Assembly (NCBI GenBank): GCA_902795845.1
Contig: CADBMU010000084.1
Coordinates: 1 to 8,758 of the forward strand
DNA: 8,758 bases
Direction of reading: 5' to 3'
DNA from: an uncultured Erysipelotrichaceae bacterium
GTDB lineage: Bacteria; Bacillota_I; Bacilli_A; RF39; UBA660
How positions within the stretch are numbered: position 1 is the first letter of the stretch; each line of letters opens with the position of its first letter. A program made the translations under genes and the position numbers. Shown piece by piece: positions 1-5,426 of the stretch. The notes below the pieces were generated by a model, which was given only the letters and a program-made list of their open reading frames with translations, was not told the DNA's origin and did no database searches.

Positions 1-27
1 TATATGTATAAAAGAACAGCATAAAAT

Positions 28-53
28 AAGAGTTCAAATCAAATTGAACTCTT
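28..53. terminator. Hairpin terminator, probably bidirectional
   Basis: A perfect 10-bp inverted repeat (AAGAGTTCAA at 28-37 and TTGAACTCTT at 44-53) encloses a 6-nt loop. It begins directly after the stop codon of the minus-strand transglutaminase-like gene, so it most likely ends that transcript. Reading on the plus strand it is followed by T-rich sequence, so it could also stop a convergent gene lying left of the window. Positions 1-27 show nothing else I can identify. Confidence 0.8.
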
Positions 54-1007
54 TTAATTTTTAAATTCAGAATAAATATTTTTTAAATAGTTATGTTCTG
101 TAACTATAACTTTACCTTCATCAGCTTTTTTTAATTCATCATCAGTTATTAAGAAATATTTATGTAATAAATAATCTTTTCCATCTTCACTAACTGGATC
201 ATCCCAAGTAACATCTAAATGCAACCATTTATTATTTAGATAAACAGCATTCCAAATATGCCCTGTTAAATTTTTATCATCGGGTGTAGTAGCTATTTTA
301 AAGTTTTTATAACCAAATTTATTTAAAAATAAAGCCATCGCATCAGTATAACCATTACATGTAGCATAACCTTCAATTAAAGGCCCATAAGCGGTATAAG
401 AATCATATTCACTAGTATTGTCATTATTACGTTTAATATCATATTTTGCATTATTTATAATATAATCATGAATAGTTTTAATTTTTTCATAATCATCCAT
501 TTCATCAGTTATATTATTTTTAATTATCTCATCGATCTTTTTATTAATTGCATTTATTTTTTCTTCTGTATATAAATAGTTAATATCTAAAGTAATTTCT
601 CCAGAATCACTTATAGTTGTTTTTATATTAGAAAAACTATTATAAGGACTTACAAAATTGTTTAAATGGGTAAGTATTTCTTGATCATTAGTTATTTTTG
701 TTATATCTTTAACACAATTTGTATATTCGTTAGGGCAATAAAATGTAAAATTATTCCAGCCACTATCTACAGTAGTATAAATTATATCTTTTAAATCTTG
801 AAAACTTAAAGGAGTAAAATCTGTAGTAGTTTTTACATAATCAAAACTTTCATTTAAAGCATAAATACTTTTAGTTTCTTTTACAATTTTAGGATTTTCT
901 TTTAAAGAATTAACTAAAAAATTACTTATTTTATTAACATTTGCTACTGTAAAAATTATTAATAAGGAACATATTCCTGATATTAAGAAAGTAGTTTTAT
1001 TATTCAT
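54..1007 (-). CDS. Exported or membrane-anchored transglutaminase-like domain protein
   Basis: A 317-residue protein of the papain-like transglutaminase superfamily. The triad is visible: Cys217 in a GYATCNGYTDAM motif, His250 in TGHIWNAV, and Asp265 in WLHLDVTWDDP. A hydrophobic segment at about residues 7-24 is an uncleaved signal or membrane anchor, which places the enzyme domain outside the membrane. The middle region (about 40-165) is unassigned and contains Cys91 and Cys98, which could form a disulfide. The reading frame extends upstream to 1052, but the ATG at 1007 is preferred: it has AGGTGAT three bases upstream, and the longer form would place an odd N-terminus before the hydrophobic segment. 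Bacterial members act as peptidases, cross-linkers or cell-wall-associated factors; the substrate cannot be told from sequence. The gene lies downstream of rpsT but has its own promoter, and its stop abuts a strong hairpin. Confidence 0.9.
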   Translation of the reverse strand: MNNKTTFLISGICSLLIIFTVANVNKISNFLVNSLKENPKIVKETKSIYALNESFDYVKTTTDFTPLSFQDLKDIIYTTVDSGWNNFTFYCPNEYTNCVKDITKITNDQEILTHLNNFVSPYNSFSNIKTTISDSGEITLDINYLYTEEKINAINKKIDEIIKNNITDEMDDYEKIKTIHDYIINNAKYDIKRNNDNTSEYDSYTAYGPLIEGYATCNGYTDAMALFLNKFGYKNFKIATTPDDKNLTGHIWNAVYLNNKWLHLDVTWDDPVSEDGKDYLLHKYFLITDDELKKADEGKVIVTEHNYLKNIYSEFKN

Positions 1008-1023
1008 GCTATCACCTATGTTA

Positions 1024-1052
1024 ATTTTAGCATTAAAAAAAGAAGTATTCAA
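1024..1052 (-). promoter_or_regulatory. SigmaA-type promoter of the transglutaminase-like gene
   Basis: On the minus strand, TTGAAT (1052-1047), a 17-nt spacer and TAAAAT (1029-1024) form a good vegetative promoter. The expected start of transcription is near 1017, which is also where the AGGTGAT ribosome-binding site begins, so the leader would be only about 10 nt. The spacer includes part of the rpsT terminator hairpin and its T-run. Confidence 0.6.
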
Positions 1053-1062
1053 TTATTACTTC
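1035..1062 (-). terminator. Rho-independent terminator of rpsT, overlapping its stop codon
   Basis: On the minus strand, GAAGTA (1062-1057) pairs with TACTTC (1047-1042) and is followed by seven T residues (1041-1035). The TAA stop of rpsT (1058-1056) is at the base of the loop, so the hairpin begins inside the last codons. The 6-bp stem is short and AT-rich, so read-through into the next gene is possible. Confidence 0.65.
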
Positions 1063-1319
1063 ATATTTTTAACTTTTTGTGCTAATCTTGATTTTTGTCT
1101 AGATGCAGTATTTTTTTTCATAAATCCTTTACTAACAGCTTTATCAATACTTTTTTGAGTATCTTTAAATAAAGTAGTTGCTAATTCTTTATCATTAGCA
1201 CTAATAGCTTTATCAGTGTTTTTTATAGAATTTTTAACTCTAGCTTTAAGTTCATGATTATTATCAGTCTTTTTAGCTATTACTTTTACTGCCTTTTTAG
1301 AGCTCTTAATATTTGGCAT
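1056..1319 (-). CDS. rpsT: 30S ribosomal protein S20
   Basis: An 87-residue, strongly basic protein, the usual length for bacterial S20, which binds 16S rRNA early in 30S assembly. It has the family N-terminus MPNIKSSKKAV and the C-terminal signature with NTASRQKSRLAQKV (about residues 70-83). The open frame continues 17 codons further upstream, but the ATG at 1319 is the start: the protein then begins with the family MPN sequence, and AAAGGAGGG (1338-1330) is a strong ribosome-binding site 10 nt upstream. It is transcribed from its own promoter, divergently from the SPOR-like/radC run, and is followed by its own terminator. Confidence 0.97.
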   Translation of the reverse strand: MPNIKSSKKAVKVIAKKTDNNHELKARVKNSIKNTDKAISANDKELATTLFKDTQKSIDKAVSKGFMKKNTASRQKSRLAQKVKNMK

Positions 1320-1351
1320 AAAGTATTTTCCCTCCTTTAAATACAGTACTA

Positions 1352-1380
1352 ATTCTATCAAAAAAAACAAATATTTGCAA
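1352..1380 (-). promoter_or_regulatory. SigmaA-type promoter of rpsT
   Basis: On the minus strand, TTGCAA (1380-1375), a 17-nt spacer and TAGAAT (1357-1352) form a standard vegetative promoter. The predicted start near 1345 gives a leader of about 26 nt containing the AAAGGAGGG site. The -35 element lies inside an 18-bp perfect palindrome. Confidence 0.7.
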
Positions 1381-1386
1381 ATATTT
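1369..1386. promoter_or_regulatory. 18-bp perfect palindrome over the rpsT -35 box
   Basis: AAATATTTGCAAATATTT is its own reverse complement over all 18 bases, with its centre between 1377 and 1378. It covers the rpsT -35 element and sits in the 166-bp divergent region between rpsT and the SPOR-like gene. Dyads placed like this are typical of binding sites for dimeric repressors, so an operator role is an inference. An AT-rich background makes such palindromes more likely by chance, but an 18-bp perfect one is still notable. Confidence 0.4.
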
Positions 1387-1460
1387 TCTATATATTATGA
1401 AAGAAAGTTGAAAAATAATGACAAAATTATCAAAAATCGACAAAAAATGCATGCTTTTAA

Positions 1461-1469
1461 TGATATAAA
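1461..1469 (+). promoter_or_regulatory. Possible extended -10 promoter of the SPOR-like/radC run
   Basis: TGATATAAA matches the extended -10 form (TG, one base, then TATAAA). I see no convincing -35 at normal spacing; TCGACA at 1437-1442 is 21 nt from the TATAAA hexamer, too far. Transcription would begin near 1476, leaving about a 10-nt leader that starts at the GGTGAT ribosome-binding site. The 16-nt distance from the -10 hexamer to the ATG is the same as for the transglutaminase-like gene. Confidence 0.4.
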
Positions 1470-1485
1470 GTAGTTGGTGATTTTT

Positions 1486-1905
1486 ATGAAAAAAATGATT
1501 ATCTTTGTTTCTTCGGCAATAGCATTAGGTTTATTAGTTTCTTATTACTATTATAATGTTATAAAAAATAATATAAACGTTAAGGTAATATCAGTATTTC
1601 AAACCGGAGTTTACTCAAGTTTTGATGAAGCACTACTTGCCAGTGACAATAAAAATAAAATATTTTATGATGGTAAATTATATCATGTTTATGATGCTAT
1701 TACATCTACTAAAGAAGCCAAAGCTAAAATGATAAATTATTATAAAGAAAATAATATTGATTACTATGTTAAAGAAAAATATGTTAACACAGCTCTTTAT
1801 GATAATATTAATAAATATTCTGAATTAATAAACATTTCGGATGATGAATCACTAAAAATTATTAATAAACAAATAATTGAAAAATATGGTGATGAAATAA
1901 TATGA
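1486..1905 (+). CDS. Small membrane-anchored SPOR-like protein in the spoIIB position
   Basis: A 139-residue protein with one N-terminal membrane segment (about 5-25) and a predicted extracytoplasmic remainder. Residues about 32-100 resemble a divergent SPOR domain, the fold that binds denuded septal peptidoglycan: a VKVISVFQTGVYSSFDEAL half and a second half with YHVYDAITSTKEAKAKMINYY and IDYYVKE, giving the repeated strand-helix-strand pattern. The C-terminal 35 residues look helical and are unassigned. The open frame allows TTG at 1474 or GTG at 1477, but the ATG at 1486 has GGTGAT (1476-1481) four bases upstream and gives a normal MKKM anchor start. In Bacillus subtilis the SPOR protein SpoIIB precedes maf and radC, so position supports a SpoIIB-like role at the sporulation septum. 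Its stop overlaps the radC start by 4 bp. The coding call is secure; the domain and function are moderate. Confidence 0.6.
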   Translation: MKKMIIFVSSAIALGLLVSYYYYNVIKNNINVKVISVFQTGVYSSFDEALLASDNKNKIFYDGKLYHVYDAITSTKEAKAKMINYYKENNIDYYVKEKYVNTALYDNINKYSELINISDDESLKIINKQIIEKYGDEII

Positions 1906-2576
1906 CATACTTAATTAAAGATTTACCAGAAGAAGAAAAACCGCGTGAAAAATTAAAAAAATATGGTGTTAAAAATTTAACTGATGAAGAATTAATAGCT
2001 ATTATTTTAAGATGTGGTACCAAAAATATGTCTGTAAAAGATTTAGCTATTAAAATAAAAAAAGAATTTAAAAATTTAAGTGATTTATCCTATATAGAAC
2101 TTTCTAAAATAAAAGGAATGGGTGAAGTAAAAGCGATTACTTTACTTGCTGCAATAGAATTAGGTATTAGAAGTACATATAAAGAAGATAAAAATATAAA
2201 ATTGAATAGACCTGAAAATATTTATGAATTTTTTAAAAATAAATTAATTCATTTGAAGCAAGAAAATTTAATAGCAGTTTTTTTAGATAATAAAAATAAA
2301 TTAATAGCATATAAAACTATATTTATTGGTACTATTAACATGAGTATTAGTCATCCCCGTGAAATATTTAAAGAAGCAATAAAAAATTCTTGTGTATACA
2401 TTGTTTTAGTACATAATCATCCAAGTGGAGATCCAACTCCAAGTGTTGCTGATTTAAAATTTACTAATCAAGTTTATAAAACAGGTAAAATTATTGGAAT
2501 ACCCCTTTTAGATCACTTAATAATAGGAAATAATAAGTACTATAGTTTTTATGATAATGGAGATTTACATGAATAA
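1902..2576 (+). CDS. radC: RadC family JAMM/MPN+ domain protein
   Basis: A full-length 224-residue RadC (UPF0758). The N-terminal part includes a helix-hairpin-helix element (about 67-88, SKIKGMGEVKAITLL). The C-terminal JAMM metalloprotease-like domain carries the signature HNHPSGDPTPSVAD: His171, His173 and Asp184 as predicted metal ligands and Ser175. All are intact. Despite the name, a DNA-repair role is not well supported for this family and its true function is unsettled. The start ATG overlaps the upstream TGA (ATGA, 1902-1905), with GGTGAT at 1889-1894 as ribosome-binding site, so the two genes are probably translationally coupled. In Bacillus radC lies between maf and mreB; here maf is missing before it and mreB after it. 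Confidence 0.97.
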   Translation: MTYLIKDLPEEEKPREKLKKYGVKNLTDEELIAIILRCGTKNMSVKDLAIKIKKEFKNLSDLSYIELSKIKGMGEVKAITLLAAIELGIRSTYKEDKNIKLNRPENIYEFFKNKLIHLKQENLIAVFLDNKNKLIAYKTIFIGTINMSISHPREIFKEAIKNSCVYIVLVHNHPSGDPTPSVADLKFTNQVYKTGKIIGIPLLDHLIIGNNKYYSFYDNGDLHE

Positions 2577-3237
2577 GATACTAAAAAACAGTTGGATATT
2601 TTTAATATTTATTATAATATTTTTATTTAAAGAAAATATATACAGTTGGTTTAAACCTAAAGATTATAATTTTAATTATTTAAAAGAAAATGAATTAGAT
2701 TATTATAAAAATGAATATTTAAAATTGCTAGAAGAAAATAATTTAAATAATGATTTTGAAAGTGATTACATATTTACTAAAATAATTTATAGAAATACTT
2801 ATAATTTTTATAACAAGTTAATAGTTTATAAAGGTAAAGACTATAATATCAAGAAAGATAGTGCTGTAGTGACTGATAATTCCTTAGTAGGGGTAATTAG
2901 TAAAGTTAATAAAAATAGTAGTGAAGTAATTCTTTTATATAATGATAAGTTTAAATTATCAGTGAAAATTAATGATACCTATGGAATTTTAGAATGTAAA
3001 AATAATGAACTATATATTAACAATATAGTAAGTGAAAGTAATATAAAAATTAATGATATTGTATATACTTCTGGTTTAACTAATGTTAGAGAAAATATCC
3101 CTGTAGCTTATGTGGAATCAATTAATATTTCTAAAGACAAACTTACTAAAATAGTCAAAGTAAAAGAAATTAGTAATTTAAAAGATATGAAGTATTTAAT
3201 AATTTTAAATAATAAAGAAAGTAATGATGAACTATGA
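2569..3237 (+). CDS. mreC: Rod-shape/cell-elongation scaffold protein MreC (short form)
   Basis: A 222-residue bitopic membrane protein. A short N-terminal tail leads into a membrane segment (about 8-20), a Glu/Lys-rich helical stretch (about 40-65) resembling the MreC coiled coil, then the beta-rich outer domain. Recognisable MreC features are VVTDNSLVGVISKVNKNSSEV, then INDIVYTSGLTNVRENIPVAYV, corresponding to the family region usually read as GD.V.TSGl.g.fP.GipvG.V. In Bacillus MreC is about 290 residues, so this copy is compact. The frame opens at 2551, but the ATG at 2569 with GGAG (2559-2562) six bases upstream gives the expected MNKILKN start and an 8-bp overlap with radC. The stop overlaps the next start as ATGA. 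No mreB lies between radC and mreC, unlike in Bacillus. Confidence 0.87.
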   Translation: MNKILKNSWIFLIFIIIFLFKENIYSWFKPKDYNFNYLKENELDYYKNEYLKLLEENNLNNDFESDYIFTKIIYRNTYNFYNKLIVYKGKDYNIKKDSAVVTDNSLVGVISKVNKNSSEVILLYNDKFKLSVKINDTYGILECKNNELYINNIVSESNIKINDIVYTSGLTNVRENIPVAYVESINISKDKLTKIVKVKEISNLKDMKYLIILNNKESNDEL

Positions 3238-3626
3238 TATTATTTTTATTAGATTTTTTAATATATAATTATACAAGTTATAGTACCTATTTTATTTTAT
3301 TAAATCTAATGGCTAAAAAAAATTATAAGAAATTAATTTTAATCGGATTAATTCTTGATTTTTTTGTTCTTAATACTTATTTTAAAAACACTTTAATATT
3401 AATAGTTTTAATATTAATTAATAAATATATTCTTAATTTTAATAAAAAAAATATAGTAGTTTTTTTAGCCATTAGCATTATAAATTATCGCTTATTTATA
3501 ATATTTAATTCAGTACTTAATCATAACCTAAGTTTTTTTAATATTAGTACAATCATTGTAAATAATTATTTCTTGTATTTTATAATATGTCTGTTATATT
3601 TTAATAAGTTCATAAAAGAAAAATAA
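3234..3626 (+). CDS. mreD: MreD-like multi-pass membrane protein
   Basis: A 130-residue, almost wholly hydrophobic protein with about four or five membrane segments (roughly 2-25, 33-50, 52-67, 73-92 and 106-124). MreD proteins are poorly conserved in sequence, and this one is shorter than the usual 160-170 residues, so the call rests on the hydropathy pattern and its place directly after mreC with a 4-bp ATGA overlap (3234-3237). MreD is a partner of MreC in the elongation machinery. There is no clear ribosome-binding site, consistent with translation coupled to mreC. minC and minD, which follow mreD in Bacillus, are absent: the next gene begins 26 bp downstream. Confidence 0.65.
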   Translation: MILFLLDFLIYNYTSYSTYFILLNLMAKKNYKKLILIGLILDFFVLNTYFKNTLILIVLILINKYILNFNKKNIVVFLAISIINYRLFIIFNSVLNHNLSFFNISTIIVNNYFLYFIICLLYFNKFIKEK

Positions 3627-3652
3627 AATTCATATTATTTAATGGTGATACC

Positions 3653-4261
3653 ATGGATAATGAAGAAATAATAAAAAGCTTAAGACATAATAAAAATAAA
3701 AGAGTTAGTTCTAATATTTTAAAAAGTAAATATATTTCTTTTCTTTTTACTAGAACATTACTTGCTATAATAGTTATTTTAGTGTCTGCTATTTATGTTA
3801 ATATGAATGACAAAAATTTAAAAAATTATAAAGAAAAGTTATTTGAGAAGAGTTTATCATTTAATAAAATTTCTAAATCATATAACAAAGTATTTGGGGA
3901 TGTTTTACCTTTAGAAATAGAAAAGGGAACAACGAAAACAGTTTTTAATGATGGACTTTCTTACAGTAAAATAGATAAATATGAAAATGGTTTTAAATTA
4001 GATATGACAAGTAATGCTGTTACTAGTCTTTATGATGGTATAGTTGTATTTATTGGTAATAAAGATAATTATAAAAACACTGTCATTGTTCAAGGAAGTG
4101 ATGGTGTAGATATCTGGTATGGAAATGTATCTAATGTCAGTGTAACATTGTATGATTACATAACTAAAGATACTATAATTGGTGAAGCAGCGGATAATAC
4201 ATTATATTTAGTTTTTAATAAAGAAAATGAATATTTAGGGTATGAAGAATATCTTAAATAA
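3653..4261 (+). CDS. spoIVFA: SpoIVFA-like protein: membrane anchor plus inactive LytM (M23-like) domain
   Basis: A 202-residue protein with a basic cytoplasmic tail (1-28), one membrane segment (about 29-50), a charged linker and a LytM-type domain (about 100-190). The domain retains the M23 fold signature (SLYDGIVVFIG, NTVIVQG, DGVDIWYGNV, TLYDYI, IIGEA), but the zinc-binding histidines are gone: the usual HxxxD site reads NGFKLD, the YGH position is Asn158, and the HLHFE motif is replaced by LYLVF. Loss of these residues is also a feature of Bacillus SpoIVFA, which holds the SpoIVFB protease in an inhibited complex at the outer forespore membrane. The start ATG has GGTGAT (3644-3649) three bases upstream. 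The gene overlaps spoIVFB by 20 bp, supporting a joint complex. An unrelated inactive M23 scaffold cannot be fully excluded. Confidence 0.8.
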   Translation: MDNEEIIKSLRHNKNKRVSSNILKSKYISFLFTRTLLAIIVILVSAIYVNMNDKNLKNYKEKLFEKSLSFNKISKSYNKVFGDVLPLEIEKGTTKTVFNDGLSYSKIDKYENGFKLDMTSNAVTSLYDGIVVFIGNKDNYKNTVIVQGSDGVDIWYGNVSNVSVTLYDYITKDTIIGEAADNTLYLVFNKENEYLGYEEYLK

Positions 4262-5009
4262 AATTAAAATAAATAGCTTTACTTATTATTTTTTAATAAC
4301 TTGTTTTATATGTGGATTAATAAAAAACGCAATTATTTTATTTTTAATTGTTATTATTCATGAAATAGGGCATTTAATAATGATCAGATTATGTCATTAT
4401 AAAATAGAAAAAGTAAATATCTATCCTTTTGGGGGTATAACTACTATAAATAAGTTAATTAATTCAAATCTGAATAAAGATTTAATTATTTCATTAAATG
4501 GTGTAATATTTCAAAATATAGTGATATTTTTAATAACTACTGTATTTTCTTTAAATGAAAATACAGTTGAAATCATTGATTACTATAATAAAAGTATAAC
4601 TATTTTTAACATTTTACCTATAATTCCTCTAGATGGAAGTAAAATTTTAGAAAATATTTTAAATAGATTATTTCCTTATAAATTTAGTTATTATTTAACT
4701 ATAGTTTTATCTTTTTTATCCATTGTTATTTTCTTTGAATACAATAAAATTTATTCTTTAAATAATTATCTAATTATAAGTGTGTTAATATTTTATTCCA
4801 TTAAATACTTGAAGGATTTAAAATATACTTTTAATAAGTTTTTACTTGAAAGAATTATGTACACTTTACCATTTAAAAAAATAAATAATAATACTAAAAA
4901 ATTAAATGATTTAAAGATAAATAATAAACATTATTTTAAAAATCATGATAAATATATAAGTGAAGAAGAAAAAATAAGGAAAAAATTTGACAAAAGTACA
5001 TATTTTTGA
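4242..5009 (+). CDS. spoIVFB: SpoIVFB-like site-2 intramembrane metalloprotease (M50)
   Basis: A 255-residue polytopic membrane protein with an M50 core. The zinc motif HEIGH (His40, Glu41, His44) lies in a membrane segment, followed by the PFGG element (62-65). The third ligand is Asp131 in NILPIIPLDGSKI. Membrane segments are at about 12-26, 28-46, 83-103, 113-130, 148-166 and 174-190. All catalytic residues are present, so it should be active. In Bacillus SpoIVFB removes the pro-sequence of pro-sigmaK in the mother cell, regulated by SpoIVFA and BofA. The C-terminal soluble part (about 195-255) is shorter than the Bacillus CBS-bearing tail. The ATG lies inside the spoIVFA end with only a GGG immediately before it, so translation probably depends on coupling. 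The 3' end of the gene contains the rplU promoter. Confidence 0.9.
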   Translation: MKNILNKIKINSFTYYFLITCFICGLIKNAIILFLIVIIHEIGHLIMIRLCHYKIEKVNIYPFGGITTINKLINSNLNKDLIISLNGVIFQNIVIFLITTVFSLNENTVEIIDYYNKSITIFNILPIIPLDGSKILENILNRLFPYKFSYYLTIVLSFLSIVIFFEYNKIYSLNNYLIISVLIFYSIKYLKDLKYTFNKFLLERIMYTLPFKKINNNTKKLNDLKINNKHYFKNHDKYISEEEKIRKKFDKSTYF

Positions 5010-5015
5010 TATGAT
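4987..5015 (+). promoter_or_regulatory. Near-consensus sigmaA promoter of rplU-prp-rpmA, inside the spoIVFB end
   Basis: TTGACA (4987-4992), a 17-nt spacer and TATGAT (5010-5015) differ from the vegetative consensus by one base. The spoIVFB stop codon (5007-5009) is in the spacer. Transcription is expected to start at about 5021-5023, exactly at the foot of the first leader hairpin. This separates the highly expressed ribosomal genes from the sporulation-type genes upstream. Confidence 0.85.
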
Positions 5016-5021
5016 TTTAAC

Positions 5022-5106
5022 GTTTGAAAGGGCTTTCTTTTCAAACCGCACTTAACAGGTTAAAAAACTATTTATTAGTACCTTTATAGGCGAGTCTTAA
5101 AATTTT
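5022..5106 (+). ncRNA. Candidate L21 leader (cis-regulatory 5' UTR of rplU)
   Basis: The roughly 100-nt untranslated region before rplU is structured. A 10-bp stem with one G-U pair (5022-5031 with 5037-5046, 5-nt loop) starts at the predicted transcript end. A second element follows: AGGT/ACCT (5057-5060 with 5080-5083) around an inner ACTA/TAGT stem (5067-5070 with 5076-5079), with a 6-nt bulge. The TTAAAATTTTAA palindrome at 5097-5108 runs into the AAAGGAGGT ribosome-binding site (5107-5115) and could mask it. An L21 leader motif is known upstream of rplU in low-GC Gram-positives and is thought to mediate ribosomal-protein autoregulation. The assignment here rests on position and folding; I could not check it against a covariance model. 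Confidence 0.7.
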
Positions 5107-5121
5107 AAAGGAGGTAAAGAA

Positions 5122-5424
5122 ATGAAAGCTATATTTGTAACTGGTGGAAAACAATATTATGTTCAAGAAGGCGATGTTATCTATGTTGAAAAATTAGATA
5201 AAGAAGCTGGAAGTGATGTTGAATTTACTGATGTTTTAATGGTTGATGGAAAAGTTGGAGAACCAACTGTAAAAGGAGCTAAAGTTGTAGCTACTGTTGA
5301 AAAACATGGAAAACAAAAGAAGATAATTGTTTTCAAATATAAACCTAAAAAGAAATATCGTTTAAAACAAGGACACAGACAACCATATACTAAATTAACT
5401 ATTAAAAAAATTGAAGTTAAATAA
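5122..5424 (+). CDS. rplU: 50S ribosomal protein L21
   Basis: A 100-residue protein, normal length for bacterial L21, which binds 23S rRNA in the large subunit. It has the family N-terminus (AIFVTGGKQYYVQEGDVIYVEKL) and the C-terminal signature KQGHRQPYTKLTIKKI (about 82-97), preceded by a basic FKYKPKKKYR loop. The ATG follows a strong AAAGGAGGT site by six bases. It is the first gene of the rplU-prp-rpmA unit, expressed from the promoter in the spoIVFB end and probably controlled by the leader RNA. The order L21-Prp-L27 is the normal Firmicute arrangement. Confidence 0.98.
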   Translation: MKAIFVTGGKQYYVQEGDVIYVEKLDKEAGSDVEFTDVLMVDGKVGEPTVKGAKVVATVEKHGKQKKIIVFKYKPKKKYRLKQGHRQPYTKLTIKKIEVK

Positions 5425-5426
5425 TT

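Noticed and set aside
1008..1052. Longer N-terminus of the transglutaminase-like protein
   Set aside because: The extra 15 residues lack a ribosome-binding site and overlap the promoter; the ATG at 1007 has AGGTGAT and gives a normal signal-anchor start.
1320..1370. 17-residue upstream extension of S20
   Set aside because: It would cover the ribosome-binding site and -10 box and destroy the family MPNIKSSKKA start.
1418..1442. Two GACAAAA copies in the divergent region as a regulatory direct repeat or -35 boxes
   Set aside because: Neither has a matching -10 at 16-18 nt, and the copies are short A-rich strings likely by chance.
5022..5046. Reading the strong leader hairpin as a terminator of the spoIVFB transcript
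   Set aside because: No T-run follows the stem on the plus strand, and it begins at the predicted rplU transcription start.
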